Numbered from the stretch's first letter, positions 50,706-60,437 are shown. The stretch is DNA of 64,000 nt from Gemmatimonadaceae bacterium (GCA_036496605.1 DASXKV010000018.1:124001-188000); one strand, 5' to 3'. Translations and numbers: made by a program. Notes: a model not told the origin generated them from the letters alone.

Positions 50706-52766
50706 TCAGAACACTGTTTTCAACGTTGTGAATATGGCTCGTGGCTGTCCGGGATCCACGATATGACCGGCGACCAACTCGGGATATGCACGATCGAAGA
50801 CATTGCGCACGCCGACCTCGAGGCGCACCGATCGCCATTGAGCCGTGCCGCTCACGTGCGCGAGGCCGTATGAGCCGAGCACGACGCCCGGCTCGTCGAA
50901 CGGCGAATACGGTCCGACCCAATTACCGGCCAACCGGACACTCCACCATGTCCGCGACGGCGCGATCTGCAGTGCCGCCGTGCCGACGTATTGTGCCGTG
51001 TTGTACACGCGCAGCCCGTCGAGGGTGGCGGGCGGTTCCGTCTCGTCTTCGGAAACGGCGACGAGATGGTCGTAGCGCGCATCGAGAAACGTCCAGTTGG
51101 CATCGATGCTCGCCGTGGTGGTCACCGGGACACGCGCGTCGAGCTCGAGACCTTGCCGGCGACTGGCACCGCCGTTGCTCGCTTGCCCGGTGAGTGGGTT
51201 GAACGTTTGCTCATTGCTGACGTTCATTCGGAAGACCGTGGCCGTCGCACTGAACGGCAAACCACTTACCTCGCGGTCGAACTTGAGCCCGGTCTCGTAA
51301 TTCCAGGCGACGATCGGCGCGAGCGTTGGATCGCTGATCACGCCGTCAGTCGAGCGGAAGCCTTTTGAGGCATTCGCGTAGAGACCGAGATCCGAGGTGA
51401 GATGCAGCAGCGCGCCAGCCTTTGGCGAAAAGACGCCGTGGGTCGCGCTGAGCGCCGAGCTTCCATCATCCGGGACGCTGCGCGTTCCCAACTCGTCGAA
51501 GCGCGCGCCCAAGTCGAAGCGCAACCGATCGCCGACGTCATAGTGCGACTGCGCGAAGAGGGCCCCTGACAGCTGCCGGGCCATGATCAGGGCGTTGATC
51601 GAATCGCGAACGCGCGCGGTGGTGAAGTAGTTCTCGTAATTCGTGTGATCCCAGCGTTCTTCCGTGCCGAACGTGATCTCGCCGTGCTCGCCCTCCCACG
51701 TGAGCGCACTCGTTAGGCCGTAGCCATAGCGATGGTCCTCCTCCTCCGTCTGGCTACCCGATCCCTCGAATCGGCCGCCGGCCGGTGGAATCGTGAGAAA
51801 TAGCTGCCAGCGTCCCTGCGTCGCGTAGACCGTCGTTCGCCACAGCAGCGCGCTCGAGATGAAACGCAGACTCACCCGCTCCTGGCCTCTTTGCTTGAAG
51901 CCGCCGTCGCTCGGGTTCGAGACGACGCGGTAGTCGTGCGCCGCGAACTCGTCTTCGCTCAGGAACCCCGCCGACCGCCAGTGTGTGCCATACAGCTCCG
52001 AGCCGGCATCGATCGTCCAGCCGGGCGCGATGTCGTGCACGATACGAGCGTGGCCCTGACCGAGATCGAATCCGGCGTTCGGCCGGAACCCGTCCTCGTG
52101 CTGATATCGCGCACCGAGCACGCCGCCGCCTCGCGCGCCGTGATCGAAGCCCGTGAGAAGCATTGCATCGCCGCTGCCAAACGAGCCGCCTTCCGCCGTG
52201 AACTCGGTGCCGCGCATGCGCTCGAGCGTGCGCACGTTCACGACGCCCGCGAGCGCAAAGTTGCCGAACAGGGCGCTCGTCGGACCGCGCACGACGTCGA
52301 TGTCGCGCACGCCGCCGGGAAACAGCAAGCTGAAATCATTGTAACCTTCGGCGTGTCCGTTGATCGGCTCGTTGATTGGCACGCCGTCGATCCACAATGC
52401 AAGATCGGTCGAGTGGTCGGAGCTGAAGCCACGCAACGACGCGTCCGAAGCGAAGCCCGGACCCTGTCCTTGCTGGTGCACCTCGAGTCCAGCCGCCTGC
52501 CTCAGCAGGTCGTACGGACTGTTGGCCGGGGTGACCTCGATCGTCGATGCGTCGATATGCGTCGCGTCGATCGGTTCGACGCGCGCGGCGGGCGTGGCGA
52601 CGATCGTCACCGGACGCAGCACCGTGCGGCGGAGCGAGTCGCGCGAGGCGCTGTCAGAGCGCGGTGGAGTGGGCGGAGGCTGCTGCGCCGAGGCGCCCAA
52701 CGATAGGCCGCACAGCGCAGTACAAGCGACGGACGCAAGCGCGGCCGCGCGAAAAAGCGGGGACAT
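50706..52766 (-). CDS. TonB-dependent outer-membrane receptor
   Basis: 686 residues from ATG 52766. A signal peptide (about 1-27) is followed by the plug domain with IDASTIEVTPANSPYDLLRQ, SLRGFSSDHSTDLALWIDGVPINEPIN in pieces and VVRGPTSALFGNFALAGVVNV, then a barrel that ends in Phe (TLKTVF). It imports a substrate across the outer membrane with TonB energy. An upstream His/Cys-rich exported peptide on the same strand hints at a metal as ligand, but siderophore or sugar substrates cannot be excluded. No TonB/ExbBD genes are in the window. Confidence 0.9.
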   Translation of the reverse strand: MSPLFRAAALASVACTALCGLSLGASAQQPPPTPPRSDSASRDSLRRTVLRPVTIVATPAARVEPIDATHIDASTIEVTPANSPYDLLRQAAGLEVHQQGQGPGFASDASLRGFSSDHSTDLALWIDGVPINEPINGHAEGYNDFSLLFPGGVRDIDVVRGPTSALFGNFALAGVVNVRTLERMRGTEFTAEGGSFGSGDAMLLTGFDHGARGGGVLGARYQHEDGFRPNAGFDLGQGHARIVHDIAPGWTIDAGSELYGTHWRSAGFLSEDEFAAHDYRVVSNPSDGGFKQRGQERVSLRFISSALLWRTTVYATQGRWQLFLTIPPAGGRFEGSGSQTEEEDHRYGYGLTSALTWEGEHGEITFGTEERWDHTNYENYFTTARVRDSINALIMARQLSGALFAQSHYDVGDRLRFDLGARFDELGTRSVPDDGSSALSATHGVFSPKAGALLHLTSDLGLYANASKGFRSTDGVISDPTLAPIVAWNYETGLKFDREVSGLPFSATATVFRMNVSNEQTFNPLTGQASNGGASRRQGLELDARVPVTTTASIDANWTFLDARYDHLVAVSEDETEPPATLDGLRVYNTAQYVGTAALQIAPSRTWWSVRLAGNWVGPYSPFDEPGVVLGSYGLAHVSGTAQWRSVRLEVGVRNVFDRAYPELVAGHIVDPGQPRAIFTTLKTVF

Positions 52767-52851
52767 GACGGTTCCGGATCTGAGGGACGGACGCGGCGCA
52801 ATCATCGCCACGTCGGGCCGTCGCGGCGCCCGAATGGCGCCGCGCACGCAA

Positions 52852-53217
52852 TCATCCGGCGATCGCGGGTGGGCCGAGTGCGGGAGGGAGAGTGATCTGG
52901 ACGTCCGCGGACCTAACGAGTCTCGGGACGGTGACGTCCGGTTCTACGAAGCTGACAATGCGGGTTGGCGCGATCGTCGGTGTCGTCGCGAGCTGCGCAC
53001 GCGCACCCGGGCAGCACGCGCCAGGACAGGTGCAATTATGGTGGCTCTGCGGAGTGTGCTGGTGCTGCGGGTGATGCGACGCATGTGACGAGGTGCGGCC
53101 GACGTCGTGCACCGGGCATGCGTGGATGGCTGCGGGGTCCGCGGTAAAGACCGCGAGCCAGCAGCCGAGCAGCAGCGAAGCAGCTCGTTGAATCCACGAG
53201 ACCGAGCGGGAACGCAT
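52852..53217 (-). CDS. Exported His/Cys-rich peptide upstream of TonB receptor
   Basis: 121 residues from ATG 53217. After a hydrophobic N-terminal segment (about 8-28) comes a cluster SSHASHHPQHQHTPQSHHN followed by CTCPGACCPG, dense in potential metal ligands. The rest is Pro/Val-rich (RIVSFVEPDVTVPRLVR). It lies 85 bases upstream of the TonB receptor on the same strand, probably one operon. A periplasmic metal-binding or metallochaperone role is inferred from composition and context only. Weak point: no family match and the frame is short. Confidence 0.6.
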   Translation of the reverse strand: MRSRSVSWIQRAASLLLGCWLAVFTADPAAIHACPVHDVGRTSSHASHHPQHQHTPQSHHNCTCPGACCPGARAQLATTPTIAPTRIVSFVEPDVTVPRLVRSADVQITLPPALGPPAIAG

Positions 53218-53290
53218 CGGCACAAAGTTAAGGTTCGCGTCAGGCGGCCAGAAGGCCGCAGCGGAAAAGACCGCGATATAGAAACGCAAA

Positions 53291-53310
53291 GCGGGCGCAG
53301 ATGCGCCCGC
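53291..53310. terminator. GC-rich hairpin terminator
   Basis: GCGGGCGCA and TGCGCCCGC form a perfect 9-base stem with a 2-base loop, followed on the minus strand by TTTGCGTTTC. It lies just downstream of the minus-strand lipoprotein gene and upstream of the His/Cys-rich gene, so it likely ends the lipoprotein transcript. Confidence 0.65.
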
Positions 53311-53349
53311 TCCATAGAATCCTGTCCTCGTTGAACTGGTTCGGGGTCG

Positions 53350-54030
53350 TTAGAAGATGATCCCACCCCCGCCGCGGATGACCGTGCCTGGATTCTGGGG
53401 GAACCTTCCTCGGCGACCGCGGCCGTCAGATCGCGGGTCGCAGTGATCACCGTCGACGACACCACCGCGGAGGATTGCGCCGAAGATACCCCCGATAATC
53501 GATCCGATGCCATCGCCAGTGCCCGGGCTGCGACCGCCGCCGTTGCCGGCGCCTGGGTTCGGACCACCGCCATCGTGCCCGTGGGCGCCCTCGCCGCCAT
53601 TCGGATTGGTCGGCGTTGGCGATGGACGCGGAACTGCAGGGGCCGATGGATCGGGCACCTGCTCGGTGGTCGGCGAAGGCGCCTTCTGCGTGACCTCGGT
53701 TTCCGGCTCTTCGGCGTTCGCGACCACCGATGGCTCCGGACGCGCCTTCACGGTTGGGTGCTTAGACCTCACGGCCTTTGGACCGGAGGTGGCTTTCTTC
53801 AACGCTTTCGAGGGCGAAGGAGCTGGAGAAGTCGGTATTTCGGTGAGAGGGAAGCTCGACGCCGCCTGTTGCGAGGCCAGGTCGAGGCCGGACGAGGACG
53901 CGAGCTGCAGGTCTCGTTTGAGATCGTCGCTCATCGCTCTCTTCGCCGGCGTCCCATTTCTCCCGCACGCTGCGACAACCACGGCCGACATCGCGACCGC
54001 GAACATCGAGGATCTCAGGACCGTACGCAC
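53350..54030 (-). CDS. Pro/Gly-rich lipoprotein, unknown function
   Basis: 226 residues from GTG 54030, chosen because GGAGG lies 5 bases upstream and the signal peptide then starts correctly (MRTVLRSSMFAVAMSAVVVAAC, lipobox VAAC). The mature protein is low in order: a Ser/Ala/Pro-rich linker with basic patches, a Pro/Thr segment, then Gly/Asp/Asn-rich stretches (GGGRSPGTGDGIGSIIGGIF) and a C-terminal RGGGGIIF. The function is unknown; composition suggests a flexible envelope linker or spacer. Confidence 0.65.
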   Translation of the reverse strand: MRTVLRSSMFAVAMSAVVVAACGRNGTPAKRAMSDDLKRDLQLASSSGLDLASQQAASSFPLTEIPTSPAPSPSKALKKATSGPKAVRSKHPTVKARPEPSVVANAEEPETEVTQKAPSPTTEQVPDPSAPAVPRPSPTPTNPNGGEGAHGHDGGGPNPGAGNGGGRSPGTGDGIGSIIGGIFGAILRGGVVDGDHCDPRSDGRGRRGRFPQNPGTVIRGGGGIIF

Positions 54031-54293
54031 GTGTGCCTCCAAATAGAAGCGTCCACCCGACATGCGGTGGGGTGTGGTTGCATGCGAGGCGTCGCGCGCT
54101 TCTATAAAGCAGCAGCTACACCAGCGCGTAACCGCGCCGATCATGCGTTAATTGCTGCAAATGCAGAAGTTGCGTCCTCCAGTCGAGACAAAGCGATCTC
54201 ACGGTGTGGACACTTGACCTCGCCGCTACAGGACGGATCACACGGGTATTATCCGGAACCCTCGTTAGCCGATTCCCCTTCCGGACATGCGAC

Positions 54294-54842
54294 ATGCTCC
54301 GTCTTTCGACGTTGCCCATAGCTGCCCTGGCGCTCATTGCCGTCCTCGGCTGCAGTGGCGGCGCCGATCTCACTCCGGCCGAGCGCACTGCAATCGCGAG
54401 CGAGATCGACGCGAAAGTGCGGTCGGCGTACGATCTGTCGGTGCCGAACGCAGAGCAGCGAATGCTCGCGTTGTATGCCGATACTGGGCGGATCGTGTCG
54501 GCAAGTGGTGGGCGGGTTGTTGCGTCGCGCGATACGCTCGCGAAGGGTATCGAGCTGTTCTGGCAGAACGTTGGGGTGAACATGCGCCAACCGAAGTGGA
54601 TCTGGACGCACACCTATGTCGACGTGCTTTCACCCGAGTCGGCGGTGTTCACGGGGACGTACCGCGTGCCGCATCTCACGCCGCGCGGTCAGCCGCACGA
54701 GTTGGCGGGGGCGATGACACTCGTGTTCGAAAAGCGCGGATCGAAGTGGGGTGTGGTGCAGGAGCACCTGTCGGATGTACCGGTTGCCGACATGGCGATG
54801 GATTCGACCATGAACATGAAAGACGCAACTGACCGCCGTTGA
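54294..54842 (+). CDS. SnoaL/NTF2-like lipoprotein
   Basis: 182 residues from ATG 54294. Lipoprotein signal peptide ending AVLGC (about residue 20). The mature domain AERTAIASEIDAKVRSAYDL, MLALYADTGRIVSASGGRVV and SAVFTGTYRVPHLTPRGQ ... LVFEKRGSKWGVVQEHLS fits a DUF4440/SnoaL cone fold, which commonly has binding or unknown roles. Divergent from the Pro/Gly-rich lipoprotein. A Met/Asp tail (ADMAMDSTMNMKDA) ends the protein. Confidence 0.78.
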   Translation: MLRLSTLPIAALALIAVLGCSGGADLTPAERTAIASEIDAKVRSAYDLSVPNAEQRMLALYADTGRIVSASGGRVVASRDTLAKGIELFWQNVGVNMRQPKWIWTHTYVDVLSPESAVFTGTYRVPHLTPRGQPHELAGAMTLVFEKRGSKWGVVQEHLSDVPVADMAMDSTMNMKDATDRR

Positions 54843-54851
54843 TCAGTTGCG
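54824..54851 (+). terminator. Hairpin at the end of the SnoaL-like gene
   Basis: CGCAACTGA and TCAGTTGCG form a 9-base stem with a 10-base loop around the stop codon, followed by CCCTTCATT. Possible intrinsic terminator between convergent genes. Confidence 0.55.
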
Positions 54852-54862
54852 CCCTTCATTGC

Positions 54863-57682
54863 TCACTGCACGGCCCCCGCTGCCCCCGCGCGCCTTGGAT
54901 CAGCTCCTGCCGTCACGACGCCATCGTGGATCGTAAGCGCTGCGCCGTATCCTTCCCGCAGCTCTCCAAGCAACGACACGAGTCGCGGACGATACCCTAA
55001 CGACACCAGACGGCGCATGACCTCGGGTGAGAAGCCATCCTCGAGCTCGACGACGATGCCGCTGTCGGATGGACCGCGCGAGCCCGGCAGAAACCGTGGG
55101 AGCTCGAGCGCGGACTGCGGGTCGAGATGCTGATCGATGATGCCGACGAGTGTCTCGAACACGGCGGACGTGATCCACGCATTGCCGGCCGCGCCGACGG
55201 CCGCTACCGGTTTGGGCGTTCGCCCCGAATCGAAGACGATCGTCGGAGCGATGGTGCTGCCGTGGCGTGCGAAGGGAAGGCGTGCGCCGTACGCGTTCGG
55301 GTCTGTGCTGTACGACGCGAGCTTGTCGTTGTAAATGAAGCCGAGTCCGGGGGTAACGTAGAAATTCCCGCCCCAGGTGCCTAACGTCTGCGTGACGGCG
55401 ACGACGTTGCCGTCGGCGTCGGCGACCGTGAAGGCGGTCGTGCCGGCCGCGTGGTGAAAATGCGTGGAGTCGCCGTCGTCAGCGTCGGGTGTCTTCGTCG
55501 CGGCACAGGGGAGCGAATCGCTGCGGAGGAGGTCGAGGCTGAGCGCCTTGCGCGAATCGAAACAGCGCCAGCGCGCCCGCGCTGTGTCACGGCTGGTGAA
55601 GGCCTCGAGGTTCACGGGCCAGAGTCCGGGATCGGCGATGCGATTGCGGCTCGATGGAACGAGGAGCCACGCCGAAAGCATCGCGTGCAGCGTCGCCGGA
55701 TCTTCCGTGTATGGTTTAGGGTCTTTGTATTGCTCGAGGAGGTTGAGCGTGCTGACAAGCTGGGCCCCGCCCGCGACGGGCGGTGCGCTCGAGTACAGCG
55801 TGAATCCGCGATAGCTCCCCGAGACCGGGTCGCGTTCGGCGGCGTAATATCGCGAGAGGTCGGTCAGCTGCATCGCGTTCCCCTTGCCGCGGAGGTCGGC
55901 GACGATGCGGCGGGCAATCTCACCGCGATAGAAGGCGTCGGCGCCGCCTTTCGCGATCTGCTCCAACGTCCAGGCGAGATCGGGATTGCGGAGCGTGTCC
56001 CCCGCATGGAGAGGTTGTCCGTTCCGGAAGAAGAGCGCGCGCGGTCCGTCGTACTTGAGAAAATGCTCACGCTCGGTGGCGAGCGTCGCCGCGAGGCCCT
56101 CGCTGACGACGCATCCATCGCGAGCGGCACGGATTGCCGGTGCGAGGATGTCTGCCCAGCTCACTTTGCCGCTTCCATATTTTCTGACGGCGAGATACAT
56201 GGCGGCGACCGTACCGGGCACGTTGGCGAGCACCGGTCCGTCGTCGGGGAGACGGCCGTTCGGCGCGAGGGCGCCGTTGGCGAGCCCCGCGTCTTCCGGG
56301 ACCCGCGACATGAATTCAATCAGTCGCGGAGTCTTCAGGTTCGTGCGATACACGAGCATCTCACCGTACCCGCCTGGGCCGCTCGCGTCTGGCTCGACAA
56401 CGCCTAACGTGAAGGACACCGCGGCTGCCGCGTCGACGACATTGCCGCCCTTGCGAAGGATCTCGATTCCCGCCGCCGTCGCAACGGGGTGCGCGCTCGA
56501 GATTGCCGCGCGGCCTGACGCCGTCGATCGATACGAAGGGCGCTCGCGAAGCATCGCGTGCAACACGTCGCGAAGCTCGTCCTCGGTGCGCGCGGCGACC
56601 GCGCGCGGACGATATCGGCCGACGAGCGACTCCCACCTCGTACGCGCGGCGCTCGCGAAGGGCCCGTTATAGTACAGCGTCGTCGTCCGCGTCGCGAGCT
56701 CGTCGAGCGCAGCAGCATTGTGACGCATCCGTTCGTCGTCGCGTGTGAATGGCGCCGTCGCGGCAGCCGGCGCGGCGCCAATTCCAGCATCGGGAATGGG
56801 AGGGACATCGACCGTCCAGATTCCACTCGGCGCGCTCAAGAGATCGTGCGCCTCACGATCGCCGAGACGGTTGGGATCGCCGTTGTAGTCGACGTCCTCG
56901 TCAGGCAGCTCGACCAGCGTCAGGTGATTGGCGTCCGGATTCCATGCCGTCGCCGCGTGCCGAGCGCTCACGAGATTCGTATAGTGTCCGTCGATCGGGA
57001 CGACGTAAACGCCGCGACGCGGAGCCGCGGTCGTGTAGGTGAGCCGCTCGCCGTTAGGCGACCAGGAGGGGTGCTCGATCCCGGCCGCGGCCAGGACGGT
57101 CGTGTCGGCCCCGCGGAGGTCGGCGGCCGCGGCAAGCCGCCGAATGACGAGTCGCCGCCCCGACTCCGCGAGCTCGACGAACGCGACACGTTCGCCATTC
57201 GCCGAGATCGCTGGCCATCGCTCGGCGATGTGCTCGTTCGTCAGGCGATGCTCGTTCCCATTCGTCTCGCGAACCCAGATGCGTGCTGCGCTGCCGCGGC
57301 CGCGGACGAAGAGAATCCGGCCGTCGGCGGCGATCGCCGGTTCCCCTTCGTCGTCGGCAGTGCCGAGCACGCGCGTCGGCGCCGCCGCGGCGCCCGTGTC
57401 GCCGAGCGCGACGCGCCAAATGTCGAAGTTGCCGCCACGGTTCGAGGAGAAGACCAGCAACTTACCGTCGGCGGTCCACGCGGGCTCGCGATCCCAGCCT
57501 TGGCCGGCGGTGATGCGCGTCCATTTCGCGTCCCTTGACACGATCCACAAGTCGCCGCGCACGCTGAGAGCGAGCCGGCCATCCGGTGCATAGGCAGGGT
57601 CGCGAGCGCCGGCGACAGTTGGCGATTGTGCGCGCGCGGCAACGATGGGGAGAATGAGGAGCCAGGTGATCAGGCGCATCAC
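54863..57682 (-). CDS. TolB-type propeller fused to gamma-glutamyltransferase
   Basis: 939 residues with a signal peptide (about 1-19). Residues 25-300 hold at least five TolB/PD40 blades (YAPDGRLALSVRGDLWIV, WTADGKLLVFSSNRGGNFDIW in pieces, WSPNGERLTYTT). Residues about 385-939 form a complete Ntn-hydrolase gamma-glutamyltransferase: early AISSAHPVATAAGIEILRKGGN in pieces, GPGGYGEMLVY, VPGTVAAMYLAV, and the catalytic Thr748 in AAGTTAFTVADADGN, which is exposed by self-cleavage, then WGGNFYVTPGLGF. GGTs split gamma-glutamyl bonds, for example of glutathione, outside the cytoplasm. The propeller fusion is unusual and may bind a protein or cell-wall ligand. Confidence 0.88.
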   Translation of the reverse strand: MMRLITWLLILPIVAARAQSPTVAGARDPAYAPDGRLALSVRGDLWIVSRDAKWTRITAGQGWDREPAWTADGKLLVFSSNRGGNFDIWRVALGDTGAAAAPTRVLGTADDEGEPAIAADGRILFVRGRGSAARIWVRETNGNEHRLTNEHIAERWPAISANGERVAFVELAESGRRLVIRRLAAAADLRGADTTVLAAAGIEHPSWSPNGERLTYTTAAPRRGVYVVPIDGHYTNLVSARHAATAWNPDANHLTLVELPDEDVDYNGDPNRLGDREAHDLLSAPSGIWTVDVPPIPDAGIGAAPAAATAPFTRDDERMRHNAAALDELATRTTTLYYNGPFASAARTRWESLVGRYRPRAVAARTEDELRDVLHAMLRERPSYRSTASGRAAISSAHPVATAAGIEILRKGGNVVDAAAAVSFTLGVVEPDASGPGGYGEMLVYRTNLKTPRLIEFMSRVPEDAGLANGALAPNGRLPDDGPVLANVPGTVAAMYLAVRKYGSGKVSWADILAPAIRAARDGCVVSEGLAATLATEREHFLKYDGPRALFFRNGQPLHAGDTLRNPDLAWTLEQIAKGGADAFYRGEIARRIVADLRGKGNAMQLTDLSRYYAAERDPVSGSYRGFTLYSSAPPVAGGAQLVSTLNLLEQYKDPKPYTEDPATLHAMLSAWLLVPSSRNRIADPGLWPVNLEAFTSRDTARARWRCFDSRKALSLDLLRSDSLPCAATKTPDADDGDSTHFHHAAGTTAFTVADADGNVVAVTQTLGTWGGNFYVTPGLGFIYNDKLASYSTDPNAYGARLPFARHGSTIAPTIVFDSGRTPKPVAAVGAAGNAWITSAVFETLVGIIDQHLDPQSALELPRFLPGSRGPSDSGIVVELEDGFSPEVMRRLVSLGYRPRLVSLLGELREGYGAALTIHDGVVTAGADPRRAGAAGAVQ

Positions 57683-57710
57683 ACAACGTTAACGGCGCAA
57701 CAGCCATTCG

Positions 57711-60416
57711 CTAATCGGCTCGCAACGCAACGTTCGGATCGACACGCGTCGCCCGACTGGCTGGAACGAGACTCGCCAATACCGCCACTCCGAGCAGCGT
57801 CAGTGTCGCCAGGACATAGATCAGCGGATCCTTTGGCGAAACGCGATACAGGAGGGGCGCGATAAAGCGCCCGGCGACGAGCGCGATTGTCCCGCCGATG
57901 ACGATGCCGGCGATAGCGACGCGGAGTCCGCTACCGACGACGAGCCGCAGGACATCGCGGGCCTGCGCGCCAAGCGCGATTCGGACGCCGAGCTCGTGAC
58001 TTCGCTGCGTCACATTGTACGCGATGACGGAATACAATCCAACGGCAGCGAGCAGCAGAGCGAGTCCACCGAATAGAGCGAACATCGTTGCGCCGAGGCG
58101 CCACGGGCGCACGTTGGGCTCGAGGATTTTGGTCAGCGGCGTCACCGTTACGTACGAGACTCCCGGCATCACCCGCTGGAGCTCGCGCCTAACGGTGCCG
58201 ACCATGTCCGCGGCCTCGCCACGCGTCCGAACGAAGAGCCCATTTCCACCGTTGCCGGTCTGACTCACCGGTGCGTAGTACTGCAGCCCGGCGGGCTCCG
58301 TGAGGTTCCGATCGACGATGTCGGCAGCGACGCCGACGACGGTCGAGCAGGGCATCGTGTCGGCGCCGATGCGAATGCACTGGCCTAACGGTTCGGCTTT
58401 CAGGAAGGCCCTTCGCGCCATCGACTGGCTGACGACGATTACGCGCGGCGCGTTCTCCACGTCCGCGGCGGTGAACCCACGTCCGCGAATAATGCGCGTT
58501 CCCATCGTCGCGAAGTAGCTCGGCGAGACCGTGTTAAACAGAAAATCGCCGCGGATCGAGTCTTTCGCCTGGGTGAAGAGATCGTTGCTCCAACTCATCC
58601 AGAAGGGCACGGAAACTGTCAACGTGGCGTCCGCCACGCCCGGAAGGGCGTGCGCACGCTCGACGAGATCGCGGCGGAGAGCGAGCCCCGCGACGGAATC
58701 GAGATGCATCCCGCGCATCTCGATCGAGACGAAGAGTATGCGCGGCGTGTCGTAGCCGAAGTCGAGCTCGTGCACGTTGCGCAAGCTGCGCACGAAGAGT
58801 CCCGTACCGACGAGGAGTACCACGGAGAGCGCTCCTTGCACGACGAGGAGCACGGTCCGTGTCCGCGAACGATGGTACGTGCCTTCGCGCGCGCCGGCCT
58901 TGAGAGCCGCCGAGACGTCGGTGCGGCGGGCGAGGAGAGCGGGCGCGAGCCCGGTCAGCACGCCGACGCCGACCGCCGCAAGGCTCGTGAAGATGAGCAT
59001 TCGTGAATCAGCGAAGAGCGGCGGCCACTCGACGTCGGGGAGCATCGCCGAGCGCAGAATCGTCCCGCCCCACTGCGCGACGGCAAGGCCGGCGGCGGCA
59101 CCGAGGACGGCGAGCACCAGACTCTCGGTCAGGAGCTGAACGAGCAGGCGTCCCCGGCTCACGCCGAGTGCGACGCGGACCGCGATCTCACGTCGCCGCC
59201 GGAATGCTCGTGCAAGGAGAAGGTTGGCGACGTTCGCGCACGCGATGATCAACACGATCACCGAGACGCCGACGAGCCAGGTCGCGACTTTCGAATTCGC
59301 ACCCTGATTCGGTCCTCGCTCCTTGAGCACGGAGGCGACCACCGCCCGCGGTCGCGCAATGTCGATCGGCGTGTGCCGCTCCTGCGCGAGGTAGCTCCGC
59401 TTATATGCGTTGGTCAGATCGGCGTTGGCGGCGACCTCAGTCACCAACGGCTTCCGCCTGACGAGCATCTCCATCCAGGTCATGTTGTGCGACGTGTACC
59501 ACTTCGACGCGTCGACCATACCGGCGACGAAGATGTCGCTCACTCCGGTACTGATTGGAATGAATGCGACGGCGCCGACCGGATCCATGCCCACGAATCC
59601 GCGCGGCGCGACGCCCACGATCGTGTAGGTACGTCGGCCTAACGAGATCGACTTGCCGAGGACGTCGCGGCTGCCGCCGAAGCGGGTCTGCCAGTAGGTA
59701 TAGCCGAGCACGGCGACCGTCGCTCCCTCGGGCGTGTGGTCCTCCGACGGGCCGAAGTAGCGGCCGAGCGCTGGCGGGGCGTCGAAGAAGCGCCAGAAGG
59801 CCGCGCTCACCATGCTCACGCGCCGCTCGGCAGTCTCCTGCCCGGTGTCGACGGCGAGGTCACAGTAGAAGAACGCGGCGGTCTGCGAGAATGACGTCGT
59901 GTAGTTCGTGAGCTCCACGTAGCGCTTGTAGCTCATGTTCGGCGTGAGCTGCTCCACGCCATCGAAGCTGCGGCCGAGATAGACGACGTTCGTTTCCGTG
60001 GCCGCGGCGAGGAAGGGCGGTGGACGCAACAGCAGTCGGTCGATGATGCCGAACATCGTCGCGTTGGCGCCGACGCCGAGCGCGAGCGCAAGGACGACGA
60101 CGGCGGTGAATGACTTAGTCGCCCGCAGCCCGCGGACGGCGTAGCGGAGGTCTTGCAGGATCGCGCTCCACCATTCGGCGCGCCTCGCGTGCTGAGCCCG
60201 AGAGCGATCGATCGCCTCGAGGCGGGTCCGTGTGCGTTCGACGTCGCCAAAGCGGCGTTCTGCTTCGCGGTGCGCGTCGGACTCGCACATGCCACTGTCC
60301 ATGTAGTGCCTCACGGTCATGTCGAAGTGGAAACGCAGCTCGTCGTCGACGGCGCGCGCGACGCGGCGCGGGCCGAGGTCGATCCGGAACAGGCGACGAA
60401 TGCCGCGGGGTAGCAC
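57711..60416 (-). CDS. ADOP-family orphan ABC permease with prefix domain (ADOP5)
   Basis: 901 residues from GTG 60416, 6 bases after the padR stop; same length as ADOP3. The prefix domain reads VDDELRFHFDMTVRHYMDSG and DAHREAERRFGD. Membrane and FtsX marks are VLALALGVGANATMFGIIDR, LIIACANVANLLLARAFRRR and AVGLYSVIAYNVTQRSHELG, ending PASRATRVDPNVALRAD. No ATPase partner. Expected to be controlled by the preceding PadR protein. Confidence 0.9.
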   Translation of the reverse strand: MLPRGIRRLFRIDLGPRRVARAVDDELRFHFDMTVRHYMDSGMCESDAHREAERRFGDVERTRTRLEAIDRSRAQHARRAEWWSAILQDLRYAVRGLRATKSFTAVVVLALALGVGANATMFGIIDRLLLRPPPFLAAATETNVVYLGRSFDGVEQLTPNMSYKRYVELTNYTTSFSQTAAFFYCDLAVDTGQETAERRVSMVSAAFWRFFDAPPALGRYFGPSEDHTPEGATVAVLGYTYWQTRFGGSRDVLGKSISLGRRTYTIVGVAPRGFVGMDPVGAVAFIPISTGVSDIFVAGMVDASKWYTSHNMTWMEMLVRRKPLVTEVAANADLTNAYKRSYLAQERHTPIDIARPRAVVASVLKERGPNQGANSKVATWLVGVSVIVLIIACANVANLLLARAFRRRREIAVRVALGVSRGRLLVQLLTESLVLAVLGAAAGLAVAQWGGTILRSAMLPDVEWPPLFADSRMLIFTSLAAVGVGVLTGLAPALLARRTDVSAALKAGAREGTYHRSRTRTVLLVVQGALSVVLLVGTGLFVRSLRNVHELDFGYDTPRILFVSIEMRGMHLDSVAGLALRRDLVERAHALPGVADATLTVSVPFWMSWSNDLFTQAKDSIRGDFLFNTVSPSYFATMGTRIIRGRGFTAADVENAPRVIVVSQSMARRAFLKAEPLGQCIRIGADTMPCSTVVGVAADIVDRNLTEPAGLQYYAPVSQTGNGGNGLFVRTRGEAADMVGTVRRELQRVMPGVSYVTVTPLTKILEPNVRPWRLGATMFALFGGLALLLAAVGLYSVIAYNVTQRSHELGVRIALGAQARDVLRLVVGSGLRVAIAGIVIGGTIALVAGRFIAPLLYRVSPKDPLIYVLATLTLLGVAVLASLVPASRATRVDPNVALRAD

Positions 60417-60417
60417 G

Positions 60418-60437
60418 AGTGGCTAGTGGCTAGTGGC
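60418..60437. repeat. CTAGTGG tandem at the padR/ADOP5 junction
   Basis: GTGGCTAGTGGCTAGTGGCGG spans the padR stop codon (TAG) and the short spacer before the ADOP5 start. A degenerate relative of the CTAGGGG family. Confidence 0.4.
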
